This document shows positions 11,281 to 22,783 of a DNA stretch of 64,000 nucleotides, one piece after another. Origin of the DNA: Siphonodentalium dalli (lineage: Eukaryota; Mollusca; Scaphopoda; Gadilida; Siphonodentaliidae); contig CP136062.1 in the NCBI GenBank assembly GCA_032622095.1, forward strand, positions 159,212,875-159,276,874. Direction: 5' to 3'. Position 1 is the stretch's first letter; each line of letters starts with the position of its first letter. The notes beneath the pieces are model-generated. The model was not told the DNA's origin and did no database searches. It saw only the letters and a list, made by a program, of their open reading frames with translations. Both the position numbers and the translations under genes were made by a program.

Positions 11281-11684
11281 GGCGCACCAAACAAAATAAA
11301 TCTTATAATTGCCAGAGTCTGCAATATTCAATACAATATTCAAGTTCAAATTTGTATAGCCGTATTTTATTTGAACTTTGATTCAAGAGAAAAATAAACT
11401 CGTAGAGTCCAAATTAAAATGTATCGTGATGCGTATCGAGTGGTATTTTATTTTGAGGTTATACATCTTTACAGCCCTAGCTGCATTGACAACATATTTA
11501 TTGTCTAGATTTTGATGTAGTTATTTGTTAGAGAGTGTTGTATTTTACCTGTAGTCTTACTTTCCTTACTAGTTTACAAACCACCTTTAACACACTGGTC
11601 CCTGAAAAATTCCAAGTATAATAATATATACAATACGAACAACAAGGCTCACAAGTCAGGTTTTTGGCAAAAAAATGCACCAAC
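11281..11684. other. No recognised feature
   Basis: AT-rich intronic sequence; a short direct repeat of CAATATTCAATACAATATTC near 11321. Nothing else supportable. Confidence 0.35.
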
Positions 11685-11900
11685 TACAGTAATGCCCTAA
11701 ATATTCGACTCCTTAACCACAGCAGATTTTTTGGTAATTTTTCAGGATATAGTCGGAAATATGACTTGTTGCCATTCATCGGAAAGCTCTCGGTGAGAAC
11801 TTTCTGTTGAATGGCAACATGCTACATTTTCCCGACTAAATCCTGAAAAATTACCCATAATTCTGCTGTGGTTAAGGAGTCGATTATTTAGGGCATGTAC
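11685..11900. mobile_element. PALB palindromic MITE
   Basis: Left arm TACAGTAATGCCCTAAATA, ACTCCTTAACCACAGCAG and so on; right arm the reverse complement, ending GATTATTTAGGGCATGTAC with a damaged terminus. TA at the edge and TACAGT ends resemble Tc1/mariner-derived MITEs. Confidence 0.75.
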
Positions 11901-11949
11901 CATATCCTTCAATAACTCGCAAAATTTGTCATCGCACCCAAGATATCAC

Positions 11950-12359
11950 CAAGCCTGTAAATACTGTCTGACATTTACAGAATGAGGTCCCCAGAGGGTG
12001 AATTTAGTGATGCTACCCCGCAAAGTGGGCTAGCATCACCATATTCACCCTCTGGGGACCTCATTCTGCTTAGGCCTCATCTTCGAGGATGTATCTACAT
12101 GTATGTATCTGTTTTAGTTACTTTTTCCATTCTGGTCTGTTTATATATCCCATAATTTGCAGAACAAAAATTGCACAATCATGGTGACTATTATGGGTGC
12201 ATATTACGACTTCAACTGGGGAACTTCAATCTGATCCTATGTCTCCCATAGCAGTTGAGGCCTAAGCAGAATGAGGTTCCCCTGAGTGCGATAGCGTCAA
12301 TAAATCCACCTTCTGGGGATCTCATTCTTCAAATGTCAGACGCACTATTTACAGGCTTG
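11950..12359. mobile_element. HC MITE, long composite copy
   Basis: Outer ends CAAGCCTGTAAATA and ACAGGCTTG. There is one complete palindromic core (11984-12075), then a spacer with the TATATCCCCATAATTTGCAGA-like block, then a degenerate second core (12270-12330). Flanking octamers do not match. Confidence 0.65.
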
Positions 12360-12991
12360 TAAAAAACACACCAACTACCATATCCCTCATAAACTCACCA
12401 AATTTGTGATCTCACTGAAAGTTTTATTGGCCATAAAATTTTCTGAATAAAAGGAAATGTTTTTGAGATATCATACTAAAAACTTCAAAAATCTACCGTC
12501 AATTTGGGAGGGAGGAAATTGGTCATCGACTTGGGCATCCATGTAAATAACCTCATTAATTCTAAAAGTTGGTCAAAATATCCAAAAGTGTATCTTATAG
12601 GCTATAAATTTTCCTTTTGTTTGATATATATTGATGACATCAATCGAAGCGAAGTCGGCACATCATACCAGGAATTTGCAAGTTCTAGGATTGGAGTTTG
12701 ATAGATGTTGTGTTTTTGCAAAAATCTGACTTGTGTGCCTTAAGTGTCTCCCATATGGTATTTATTAGTATATTTGGAATTTTTCCCTGAGGCCTGTGCT
12801 TTAACACTATTAACATAAGACTAAAGTTGCCAGTTGGTAGCTGAATTATGCACAAATGCTGTTAGAAAAAGTACCGCTATTCTTCGCACCTTGTGATTTA
12901 CAAAGTCTTTGGCAAATCAGAACAATTCAAATCAAGACCGTTATGTGTAAGCAGCATCTATGAATATTGATATTTGGTAATATTTTCATAA
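12360..12991. other. No recognised feature
   Basis: AT-rich intronic sequence. A 65-codon frame at 12504-12701 shows no recognisable domain. Confidence 0.35.
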
Positions 12992-13208
12992 TACAGTAAT
13001 GCTCTATGTAATTGACATCTTAACCACAGCAGAATTATGGGTAACTTTTCAGGATTTAGTCGGAAATATGGCTTGTTGCCATTCAGCGGAAAGCTCTCGA
13101 GGAGAGCTTTCCGATGAATGGCAACAAGCCATATTTTCGACTAAATCCTGAAAAGTTACCCATAATTCTGCTGTGGTTAAGAAGTCGATTACTTAGAGCA
13201 TTACTGTA
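12992..13208. mobile_element. PALB palindromic MITE, complete
   Basis: Two near-perfect 105-bp arms meet at GAAAGCTCTCGAGGAGAGCTTTC-like sequence around 13090-13111. Edges TACAGTAATGC and GCATTACTGTA, TA-flanked. Confidence 0.8.
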
Positions 13209-13436
13209 GTTGCGTGGATTTTTGTAAGGCAGCTGTAAGATTTATCTTGATTTTGGGTCAACTTGCAACGATTCATGTAGCCTTTGTTATAATATTTTTA
13301 TATACCGATGTGTTCAATTAATTGCCCGTTAGATATCTAAAAAATATAATGACAACGGCTGCATGAAATGTTGCAAGTTGACCCCAAATAAAAGAATTCA
13401 ACTGAAATTCATTTGATTCAAACTTGGATGGAATCC

Positions 13437-13563
13437 CATTGGGATGGGGATGTATGGGATGGGGATGTATGGGATGGGGATGTATGTTGGATGGAACACC
13501 ATTGGGATGGGGATGTATGGGATGGTGATGTATGTTGGATGGAACACCATTGGGATGCAGATG
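13437..13563. repeat. Minisatellite GGGATGGGGATGTAT
   Basis: Short tandem units of GGGATGGGGATGTAT mixed with TTGGATGGAACACCATT. On the minus strand they give a His/Pro-rich frame that is simply translated repeat. Confidence 0.75.
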
Positions 13564-13584
13564 TATGCTGACTTTGATGACAAT

Positions 13585-13895
13585 TAAACCGCAGTATCGT
13601 AACGTCAGAAGGAATACTAGTATATGTTGAAGTGTAACATTATTAAGCATCGGAGAGGAATCAAGTGTTATGTCAGTCAGAATGTTACAAGTTTTATACA
13701 AATTACCATTTGATCAATTTGATTTCCATACTGTCATCTTTTCTCTATAGCATAGTCACCACCGGTTAAGTGGACCTGCTAATGTTCTATGATGCTGGGG
13801 GTCCTGCTTATTTGCTATGATGCTGGTAGGGCAAAGTGATGCTGTTAAAAATTGTACCTTTTTTTTTCTTCTAAAGTTGTCATTTTTGCGGCGTT
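13585..13895. repeat. 311-bp segment duplicated exactly at 22473-22783
   Basis: Read base by base, 13585-13895 equals 22473-22783, including a nine-T run. It lies at the left end of an IRI element and here continues into TTGGTGATCTGAACA, as IRI does at 33900. This copy is therefore probably the source. Confidence 0.9.
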
Positions 13896-14006
13896 TTGGT
13901 GATCTGAACAAAATCAAGGAAAAGCCATTATGTGTATAAAACATTCAAAAACATTTATATCGTGGATAATATAAATGATGGCTGTGTTGGTTGTTGTAAA
14001 CCGGCC

Positions 14007-14724
14007 TTAACCCTTTCACGGTGGGGAATCACACATTCAAAATGTGCAAACCTACAAAATCATAATGTACGAGGAACTGACACAAAACATAGCAGTTTGA
14101 CTGTTACGAGCATACGCTGGTTTATTTTTGAAACAAGTTGGTGCCTTATTTGTTAGGAAATACTTAGTGGTTTTCTATAACATTCTGACCAAAGTTGCCA
14201 GGCGTAGGTGCATGGAATACACCAGTCCAGACATCTTGGGGAAATTCTTCGACTGATAAATTTGGTCAGAATGTTAGAGCAAACAACTGTGAATTTGGAC
14301 ATAAATGAGGTATCAGCTTGTTTGAAAAATTGTATAACAGCTGACAAAATACTATGTAATATGTCATATCATCGTTTATTACCTTTTTTACCTCGCTTCG
14401 GTGGCGTTTTAGATCACCTCGGCCATTTTGAATGCATGGTACTCATCAACTCAAAACCACATGATTCCCCACCGTGCATTTCTTCACTGGAGCTTCCTGA
14501 AATTTTGCGAAAACCCTGTGCCAAAGCATTCTCTTATATATGCGAGTCTCCCATATATAAGAGAGTATATTGGCCTAGCAATATTTCCCTTGACCTTGTA
14601 AGACAGTGCATTCTCTTATATATGTGAGGCTCCCTATGGGAGACTCAATTGCATATATAAGAGAATGCACTGGCACAGTATCTTTAATGCTGCACCAGCG
14701 CAGCTCACGTCATGAAAGGGTTAT
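14007..14724. mobile_element. PB2 MITE containing an inner inverted-repeat insert
   Basis: Starts TTAACCCTTTCACGGTGGGG (TTAA 14007-14010) and ends CATGAAAGGGTTAT. CACGGTGGGGAATCA (14016-14030) and its complement TGATTCCCCACCGTG (about 14451-14465) bracket roughly 420 bp of extra sequence. The two usual PB2 hairpins follow (14520-14680). Confidence 0.6.
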
Positions 14725-14850
14725 TTGAGATGACTATTCCTTGTGTTTTGTAAACACCAGCACCAACGTTATTAAAATATTAAAAAATATATATGTTCTA
14801 GAAGTTTTATACATTTGTCGTTGCTCAAATCGCTCAGATTAGCCAAACAC

Positions 14851-14936
14851 CACAGGTCCCCAGAACAAAATTTGACCCCACCCCCAATAATACTTAATTC
14901 TATAGGTGGGGTCAAATTTTGTTCTGGGGACCTGTG
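14851..14936. mobile_element. HD hairpin MITE (86 bp) with perfect 8-bp target duplication
   Basis: Perfect 32-bp inverted repeats (CACAGGTCCCCAGAACAAAA and onward) around a 22-bp loop, flanked by exact CCAAACAC (14843-14850 and 14937-14944). The element sits in an IRI copy. The related site at 36268-36275 (CCACACAC) is empty. Eight-bp duplication suggests hAT. Confidence 0.85.
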
Positions 14937-15069
14937 CCAAACACTGCAAACATGACAACTCTGGAAAAAAATAACGGTACTATTTCTTAACAGCATCGCT
15001 TTGCCTTATCAGCATCAAAGCAATTCAGCAGGATCCGCCAGCATCGTAGCAAATTAGCAGGTCCATTTG

Positions 15070-15203
15070 ATCCTTCCATGACTGGAGTTTCCTGAAATTT
15101 TGCGAAAACCCTGTGCCAATGAATGAGACTCATTTATAAGAGAATGCTCTGGCACAGGATCTTTAATGATGCACCAGCATAGCTCCTATCATGAAAGGGT
15201 TAC
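15070..15203. mobile_element. PB2 MITE, short copy in the right arm of IRI
   Basis: Left end TCCATGACTGGAGTTTCC, one shortened hairpin, then GCACAGGATCTTTAATGATG and CATGAAAGGGTTA. It splits the IRI right arm between TTTGA and CCTGGTGG. Confidence 0.65.
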
Positions 15204-15299
15204 CTGGTGGTGATAATATTGCATCAATGACTATTCCAAACAAACATTCACCTCTCAGGGTCCATGTACTGATAGATCTGCAGTGTAACTATTGATGAG

Positions 15300-15715
15300 G
15301 TCCAGGGAGAAATATTCTAATTCGATTGAACATGGTAAAATGTTCCGTAACTGTTCCAACAATAATAACAAGAAACTTTCTGTTGTGATTCAATGTGGAA
15401 CGAAGTATAATAACAAAGTTTCTAATGCAATTGAATGTGGAATGATTTTCGTGACTGTTCCAACAATAACGATAAGAAATTGTATAATGTAATTGAATGT
15501 GGAACAATGTTCCGTGACCGTTACAACAATAATGACGAAATAATTTCTAATGCAGAATTGAATGTTGAACAATTCCCGTGACTTTCAACAATAATGACAA
15601 GAAATTTTCTAAAGCGATTGATTTACGATGTTCTGTATATGTTCCAACAATAATGACAAGAAATTTTCTAATATGATTGAATGTGGAACGGTGTTCCATC
15701 ACTGTTCCAACAGCT
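15300..15715. repeat. Minisatellite, about seven 60-65 bp units
   Basis: Repeated words are GTTCCAACAATAATGACAAG, AAATTTTCTAATG, GATTGAATGTGGAAC and GATGTTCCGTGACT. Units are diverged, and ATTGAATGTGGAA marks their starts. Frames on both strands are translated repeat. Confidence 0.8.
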
Positions 15716-15794
15716 AATCTGGCGTGAATCTAACTGGGCTGTACATAACTGCATTGTCTTGAATCATAAAGATTTGCCAAGGGTCGTGAAAATG

Positions 15795-15899
15795 ACAATT
15801 TGAGATAACTAGCGGCACTCTTTCTTAACAGCATCAGTTTGTGCTACCAACAGCAGAGGTAAATCAGCAGGACACACCAACATGGCAGCTCCAGATCAA
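15795..15899. repeat. IRI right-arm fragment
   Basis: TTTCTTAACAGCATCAG followed by GTAAATCAGCAGGAC matches the right arm of IRI at 14975-15055 in order and spacing. Confidence 0.55.
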
Positions 15900-16003
15900 T
15901 TGCCCTTGGGTGAGTAACAGTCAATTAGGGGCTAACGGTATTTCATTTTATTTTATTTTATTTTGACAGCATTTATACATGTACATAATTAAACACTTTA
16001 CAG

Positions 16004-16238
16004 CATGGAGCACCAACTATATGGAACAGTCATCCGGATGAACTTAAGTTATCATGTGACCTGTTAGAATTCCGAAAACTGTTGAAAACGCACCTGTTCA
16101 AAATACGGAGTCATACATGTATGAATAACTGTTTTATTATTTATATATATAGCATTTAATTGACCACACCCTATATTATAAAGCGCGTATGAACACAATG
16201 TTGTGAAATAGGCGCTCTACAAATGTTAATAATAATAG
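16004..16238 (+). pseudogene. LINE 3' end (L2/CR1-like reverse transcriptase C-terminus)
   Basis: Translating from 16004 gives HGAPTIWNSHPDELK followed by LEFRKLLKTHLFKIRS and a stop at 16157-16159. The pattern APxxWNSLPDEL...FKxxLKTHLF is typical of the extreme C-terminus of non-LTR reverse transcriptases of the L2/CR1 type. The 3' tail GGCGCTCTACAAATG with AATAATAATAG is also characteristic of such LINE ends. It is 5'-truncated, with a TTTTA microsatellite (15943-15965) just upstream. A dead fragment; clade assignment is from motif memory. Confidence 0.7.
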
Positions 16239-16254
16239 CATCAGTTCTGACACA

Positions 16255-16433
16255 TACAGTAATGCCCTAAGTAATCGACTCCTTAACCACAGCAGAATTA
16301 TGGGTAACTTTTCAGGATTTAGTCGTGAAAGCTTTCCGATGAATGGCAACAAGCCATATTTCCGACTAAATCCTGAAAAGTTACCCATAATTCTGCTGTG
16401 GTTAAGCAGTCGATTAATTAAGGCATTACTGTA
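16255..16433. mobile_element. PALB palindromic MITE, centre-deleted
   Basis: TACAGTAATGCCCTAAGTAA at the left and AAGGCATTACTGTA at the right. The left arm stops at GATTTAGTCG and the right arm is complete. Confidence 0.8.
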
Positions 16434-16531
16434 CTCCGACACAGGATCAAAAGATATCCCCTGTCCCCCTTGTAGTAAAGTCATGTAGAAACATTGGTGT
16501 AAAGAGTTTCTTCTATTGCTCCAAGATATTT

Positions 16532-16925
16532 CATAAGCTTTGGCAATGGCTATTGCTGATCAAAATAGTCACATCCGTTAAAACTGCCATAAACAGAAAG
16601 AATATTATATTATAAAACAAAGTTTTCCTATAAATTGCATGTTATTGTCATGTTAGTACTCTGTGTTATGTAAACAAGAAGTACGTAAAGAGTATGCGAT
16701 AAGCAAAACACTCAACACTGGGGAGACTCCTAAGTGAAATTGGTTAGAAATTCCACCAAGTTATTTACAACATACCAGTATTGTGCTCGCTAATTCTCGC
16801 CACTCAAGATTTTGGTGTCACCGTGAATCACTCTCGTAACAAAATCGCCACTGTTGAGTGTTTTGCTAATCACTCACTATTTACATGCTGTTACCTGTAA
16901 CGAAGGCCATCCGTGCCTTTAAAGT
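16532..16925. mobile_element. Foldback element P, copy 2, with inner palindrome
   Basis: Matches P copy 1 in AGTCACATCC, CATGTTATTGTCATG, GTTATGTAAACAAG and GAAGGCCATCCGTGCC. A second inverted repeat is nested inside, with GATAAGCAAAACACTCAACA near 16698 and its complement TGTTGAGTGTTTTGCTAATC at 16853-16872. Confidence 0.6.
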
Positions 16926-17783
16926 AACACAATATGATTATGATAAAGTATTTTATGTATGGTATCATTTCACTGTGGGAGGTCTCAATACAATCTTAAT
17001 CCAGATAAGGCCACATAAAATAACCTCGTTTATGAACATTTGGGTTGAAAAAGTAGATGCAATTCTGTTGTCACTGTCGGAAATTTTGTTTTTCAGCAGG
17101 AATAACATCTATGGCATTATTAGAATTGTACCATAAAAAGTGTCAATGCTTTATTTCGGCCAATTTGGCCGGTTACTTCATGTGAGTTTTTCATCTGACG
17201 TGTGTGTCGGAATAATGATGTGGAGGATTTATGTAAATGTTAGCCCAAACTACATTTCCAAGTAACGATGGTTTTGTTGTTTATTTTGAGGAATAATACC
17301 GCGTCAGATGAATTCAGCCCAAATATGTTAACAGTTGTCATGTAAAACATTCGGCAGTAAGTTAGCGTTATTTAGTATTTGTGGATGTCCTTTAACATGG
17401 GGAAAATAGACTACTGCGCTTGAACGAGCATGTGAATTGTCGTTTTTAATGTATAGCAACTTTATAATCAATAACAGAGGCATTCTCTGTCAAATAAGGT
17501 CGCTCTATTTACGATACCAATTGGGGAACTTTGTAAATTAAATTACGCGTAAACTTAACCTGCTGCAAATAGAAAAGGTGTCGGAATCGGCGTACTCGCC
17601 CCAGGGCTAACTCGCCCAATCGGCGCGTGCCAACTCGGAATAAAAGATGCATACGGGGTGTTATTGAAATTTGGTGTATATGTCCGGGCTGGGACATGGA
17701 ATACAACGTTTGAATTGTTTTTAAATTTACAAATTTGTTGATTTTATTCATTTTGTTTTCGTTCTGAAACACACTATAAAGTG
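16926..17783. other. No recognised feature
   Basis: Intronic sequence with mixed composition. A GC-richer block at 17577-17650 (GGCGTACTCGCCCCAGGG) is not part of any recognised family. No coding signal. Confidence 0.35.
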
Positions 17784-19700
17784 TATATAATATAATAACG
17801 AACACGAGACATACATAATTTATGAACTGTTAACAAAAGATATCAAATTCAATACATGACAAAGATGACTCAGTGGAGTTTAGGCCTTTTATTTTTGATA
17901 AAGTGGTTTACGGAATTTTTGCCCATTGGTTCAGTCGGGTCGGACGAAAAAAAATAAAAAATAAAATGGCAATATCAATTTTTTTTTTTTTAGGTTCGTA
18001 AACATGTATGTCAGCACTTCTGTCAGGGGGCTTCCAGAATGAAGATAATACATTATACTTGGGGAAAAAACACAATAATTGGTGTCAATATTCCGAATAA
18101 TTACAAAAAATAAAGATTTGAGAATTTTTTAATGTTGAGTATACTGCTCCACAGATATATTGCATCTGACAGTATTAAAGTCACGGCTTACCTTTATATA
18201 TTACTCTAGTGACCCAAATAAATGTACCTGTACGATTATTATTTTTAAAGTGAAAGTCCACCCTGTAGTGGGCCTGTACGATTCTTATTTGGGCCCTACT
18301 ATTATTAAATTTAATGAAACATTTCTGATTTATTGGAATGCTCACATAAAAGTGTACATTACGTGGAAGAATAACATGTAAATTTGTGCCAAGACACCGC
18401 CCTTCTCAATCCCAGCGCAACATATATGTGTTCGGGTCAACGTTGGTGTGTTTTCGGCCGTTTTCCCAACATGGAAATACATTTCTGCTCCCAGTTTCCC
18501 AAACATTTCCACCCCGTTCTATTATTCCGACCCCTACGATTATTAGAAATCATAGCATTTTCCACACCGTACGATTATTCCGACCCGTACGTTTATTCGG
18601 GACATGAGAGTATATCAAAGAATGACATCACAGGAAGCCTGTCAGCCCCTTTAAACGGGTAGGACAATTTTACAAAAATCATGTGTGTGGACACAGTTCA
18701 TCATGTGATGATGCCTCCCCATTGCTCCTTCAACTCCCACCCCAATTAGTATGTTTTACTTCACCCCCCCCCCCACACCAAATTAACTTCACCCCATGGC
18801 TGCACCCAAGTTCACAAAAACTTCTAGTTTACTCCATGGTCAAAATAATTCAAAACAATTTTTTAACAGGACACCCAAATAATCAACAAACGGGTTTAAA
18901 TTTTAATAGTACCATAAATCTGCAGTATACCGGTTTGCATCTCCGACCAGCGTTTGAAAACTGAAGGTATTCGTGACCAATAAATGTATAAAGCCGACAA
19001 ATGTCCGATAAATTGATGACACCTGTTTACACTTCCGGGTTTGGAAGATGAAATACATGGGACATAACTCCAAATTCCAATCGATTTAAAAGTGCAGATT
19101 TTTACAAAAGTATAACTGGACATGTACCTTTTAGGTGGAAGATTGTTATAAGCATTTTTTTCTTGTTGGCATCGAGCATTTACATCAATATTAGGTTAAT
19201 ACTGATTTTCGTCGCGCTCTCCATGACGGTCGTAGTGATAAATCATATCACGAAATTTGGAAACGCCGTCACCATGAAGAGCGCGACTATTACAAAAGCT
19301 ACCCAGTATCGATTAAATACTGTACTAATTGTACGGGAATGACTCGCCGAGATCAGGGGATGAGTTTGCCCGATCAAAAACTGATATGAAAAGTATGATG
19401 GTCGGAGAAATGATTTATTTTGTATAGTCGGAGGAAATAATAAAAAAAAAAATTATAATCGAGTTTTTTTTTTTTAAGCGGACGTATTTTAAAGGGGTCG
19501 GCGGATCCGTAAACCACTAAATCAAAAAAAAGAGGCCTTATAAAGTGAACATAAAAACATTGAGGTAAGAATCTTTTTAAGGAATTCAACTTTATTTAAT
19601 GATAATAAACACATAAATTAAAATAACAAACATGAGACATACATGATTTATAAACTGTTAACAAAAGATATCAAACTCAATACATGACAAAGATGAACAT
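17784..19700. mobile_element. Element T region with inverted ends and flanking direct repeats
   Basis: TAGGCCTTTTATTTTTGATA with GTGGTTTACGG at 17880-17915 is inverted at 19500-19545 (CCGTAAACCACTAAATC, AAAGAGGCCTTATA). Just outside, CATACATAATTTATGAACTG (about 17810) and CATACATGATTTATAAACTG (about 19640) form a direct repeat of about 75 bp. The interior has C-rich TTCACCCCCCCCCCACACC near 18762 and no convincing frame. A shorter relative is at 40553-40966. Confidence 0.45.
19214..19285. repeat. Short inverted repeat GTCGCGCTCT...AGAGCGCGAC
   Basis: GTCGCGCTCTCCATGACGG (19212-19230) faces CCGTCACCATGAAGAGCGCGAC (19267-19288), giving a stem with a roughly 40-nt loop. Confidence 0.6.
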
Positions 19701-19734
19701 AAAAATATTAAGGTAAAAATCTTTTAAAGCATTA

Positions 19735-20040
19735 CTAAACCGTTTAGCACAGTCCACTTCACTCATCCGATCATCACTAAACTTCATATTTATCTTGATA
19801 TTGATCTATCAGATGAGAGCTATCAAATATTTTTTTAATTTTATAGGAAAAAATGGTCGCCAGCGGCCATATTGCATTTACGTTATATGTTATCGCGTCA
19901 TGTCGATATCTAGTATTACTTAGAAATTTCACCTTTCCAGATTCATAATTGCTCCATTGACTGTAACAGATGGAATTATTCCCCTCTTCGGATAGAGTGT
20001 CACTGAAACTTTATTTTGTCAGACTGTCTGTATAGTCACT
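19735..20040 (+). repeat. Diverged unit of the 8.2-9.8 kb minisatellite family
   Basis: GTTTAGCACAGTCCAC, CGATCATCACTAAACTTCAT, GGTCGCCAGCGGCCAT and then AATTGCTCCATTGACTG and GAGTGTCACTG occur in the same order as in the array and its right flank. Confidence 0.6.
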
Positions 20041-20489
20041 GATTATATATGGCAATAATCTGTAATAAGATGTAGCACTATTTTATTTTATATTCACATG
20101 CAGTGCTGTTTTTATACAACAATTCTAATCCCCCCTAGATCATCATGTGATCGACCATACATCGCGCGAGGACCTGGTTGAATTAAGGGGGGTTTTTATG
20201 GATAACTTCTGTCCTCAAGCTAGATTATACTTATGACATTTAATGGCATGTTTCTAACATGGAGGGTTAGATATGCGTGAGACACCACTCTTCAATTCAC
20301 ACCAAGTTATCAGCTGTCATATTCGGATATTAGAACCCATAGCCATGATATATGGTTTATTTTGTGTATACTAGTAATATTGTTATTTTCAGTACCTTTA
20401 TATACCAGTACTGTGTATAACAATGCATATACAATAATCCATGTATACATGAATATTGATTCAACGGATTCAGTGGTTTTGTCCATCAG

Positions 20490-21110
20490 TCTATCAAATT
20501 TGCGGGGAAAACATGGCCACAAGCAGTACACCCTGTTAAATTTCGAATTTGAATCAATTGGCGCACCCTGCAGCCAGCTTTTATTGGAGAACTTTTTCTC
20601 ATGTGGATAGTTTGGGTCACCGCTAGATGTGAGCCATGTTTTGTTCTCAAGCTGTCCTTGTGAAGACATCACTGCCAGCGGTGATCTTGAATTTTACTAT
20701 TTTTATGGCTAAATAATTTGGTTGATCCTACAGACGACACCCCTTGTCCGATCGTCACCAGATTCCACAATGATCTTCTGGATAACCAAGGGGGAGAGTA
20801 ATCTAATTTTCCCGAATTTCGTTAAAAAACATTACCACAGGCAGCAATTTGGTATCTTACTGTTTGATCCTCTTTTGCGTGACTGAATTGTTTAGCAACT
20901 GTACAGTCATATCCCTCATCTGATAGTCACCACACTTTATATTGATCTTCGGGCTGACAACTAGATGGGAGCTATCGAATGCTTTGAATTGTTTTGGAAA
21001 ACATTGTCGCCAGCAGTCATCTTCTATTTTGGTTTTTATATACATGTATATCTCTTCATTCGGATAGCCAGTATTACGTAGGTACTTCAACTTTCCGCAT
21101 TCCTGTCATC
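20490..21110 (+). repeat. Diverged tandem units of the same family
   Basis: Three loose units contain ACATGGCCACAAGCAG, ACATTACCACAGGCAGCA and ACATTGTCGCCAGCAGTC. Each is preceded by a GATCGTCACC-like word and followed by a TTTTGCGTGACTGAATTG-like word. Much older than the array at 8.2-9.8 kb. Confidence 0.55.
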
Positions 21111-21289
21111 ATTTGAAATATAAAAATTTACCTGATACCATGCACCCTTCAAAATTTGTTTCGTCGTATCTATTTTAATGACCCGTATGGTAATATTGAT
21201 ACAGATATATTTGTCAAACATTTCTTTGTACAATATACAGGTATTTAGTTTGTAACTAAATCTAGAAATATATAATAGTAGCTGGTGGA

Positions 21290-21660
21290 CCCTACTTCGT
21301 CCGGGATGTTCCCCTCTGATTTTCGGAGAATTGCACGATTTAACCTTGAATTGACCATTTTAAAGGTGAACGTCATGTCGGGTCACGATTTGACCCCCCC
21401 AAAACACTCCCCGGACAAAAGTCACGACAAAAGTACCCGTCGAAATCCGCCCGGCTTTACCCGATTTGACCTTGAATTGACAATTTTGAATGTCAAGATC
21501 AGGTCAGGGTCGGTCACACCCGAAACACTCCTGGGACAAAAGTAACAGTAGGTATTATATTTCGTTGAAATACTTCGTTTTACCAGATTTGACCTTGAAT
21601 TGATCTTTTTGAATGTCAAAGTCAGGTCGGGATCAAGATTTGACCCGTCCAAATAGTCCA
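21290..21660 (+). repeat. Minisatellite, about three 130-bp units
   Basis: ATTTGACCTTGAATTGAC, TTTTGAATGTCAAGATCAGG and CACTCCTGGGACAAAAGT recur with spacing near 120-130 bp. GC-richer than its surroundings. Confidence 0.7.
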
Positions 21661-22075
21661 GAAACATGCCTACATCAGCACGTTCGAGAACATGGTCCCA
21701 CGTGAAATTGGACCCGTCAATATTGCTCCCGGGATCGAAGTAGTCCTACACACAAATTTTTAGTCGGATCGGTCAAGGTCCAGAAACATGCCTATGAGCG
21801 AGGTCAAGTTGACACGTTAAATACCAAATCCGAGTCGGATCAGTCGAGCAGTGTTAGAGTCTATAACACATACACACATGCATTCACGCATACACACATA
21901 CATACAGACAGGTGTTCCAAAATGTATAATCGATAGCTACAACAATTCTATGGTAGATAGTTCACGGCCGACCTGATGCATGCATCTTAGTTTTCTTGTA
22001 TATATGTAATGGTGAAAACTAATTAGCAGCATGTTCTAATAATATCTACCATATGGATCACCATTACAGATGAAA
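21661..22075. other. Sequence with a CACATACA-rich microsatellite
   Basis: ACACATACACACATGCATTC and similar words at 21867-21912; the rest unassigned. Confidence 0.4.
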
Positions 22076-22183
22076 TACAGTAATGCCCTAAATAATCGAC
22101 TCCTCAACCACAGCAGAATTATGGGTAATTTTTCAGGATTTAGTCGGAAATATGGCTTGTTACCATTCATCGGAATGCTCTCA
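22076..22183. mobile_element. PALB left arm (solo)
   Basis: TACAGTAATGCCCTAAATAA through CATCGGAATGCTCTC; the right arm is absent. Confidence 0.75.
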
Positions 22184-22472
22184 ATAACATCTATTGCGTT
22201 ATGAGAATTTGCCATTTTAGAGTCAATGTTTCATACATGTCATGGTCAAAACTAGTTAGCAATACTAATATCTACCATAGGGATCACCGTTACAAATTAA
22301 ATAAGATGTTTGTTTACATTTCGAATTCGAACCTGGCATCACCATATATGGAATTCAAAATATTTCTCACCCCGAAGCTGAAGAAATAGTAAATTCAGGG
22401 GTGTTAAAAACAATACAGGGCAGAGTTAACCCTTTCATGATGGAAGCTGAGCTGGTGCAGCATTAAAGATCC

Positions 22473-22783
22473 TAAACCGCAGTATCGTAACGTCAGAAGG
22501 AATACTAGTATATGTTGAAGTGTAACATTATTAAGCATCGGAGAGGAATCAAGTGTTATGTCAGTCAGAATGTTACAAGTTTTATACAAATTACCATTTG
22601 ATCAATTTGATTTCCATACTGTCATCTTTTCTCTATAGCATAGTCACCACCGGTTAAGTGGACCTGCTAATGTTCTATGATGCTGGGGGTCCTGCTTATT
22701 TGCTATGATGCTGGTAGGGCAAAGTGATGCTGTTAAAAATTGTACCTTTTTTTTTCTTCTAAAGTTGTCATTTTTGCGGCGTT
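22473..22783. repeat. Inserted exact copy of 13585-13895
   Basis: Identical to the upstream segment over 311 bp. The direct repeat GCATTAAAGATCCT flanks it (22460-22473 and 22788-22801), with four extra bases ATAA before the second copy. Confidence 0.9.

Larger units (their letters stand above)
13750..15222. mobile_element. IRI element with three nested insertions
   Basis: The left arm has CACCACCGGTTAAGTGGACC, ATGATGCTGGGGGTCC and GATGCTGTTAAAAATTG. The right arm has the complement (AACAGCATCGC, GCAGGTCCATTTGA) and resumes after an insertion with CCTGGTGGTGATAAT. The middle contains ATATATATGTTCTAGAAG and CTCAAATCGCTCAGATTAGCC. Nested inside are a PB2 (14007-14724), an HD element (14851-14936) and a short PB2 (15070-15203). 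Compare 33785-36430. Confidence 0.65.

Noticed and set aside
13318-13701. 127-codon minus-strand frame rich in His and Pro
   Set aside because: It is translation of the GGGATGGGGATGTAT minisatellite, and part of it recurs by duplication at 22404-22589.
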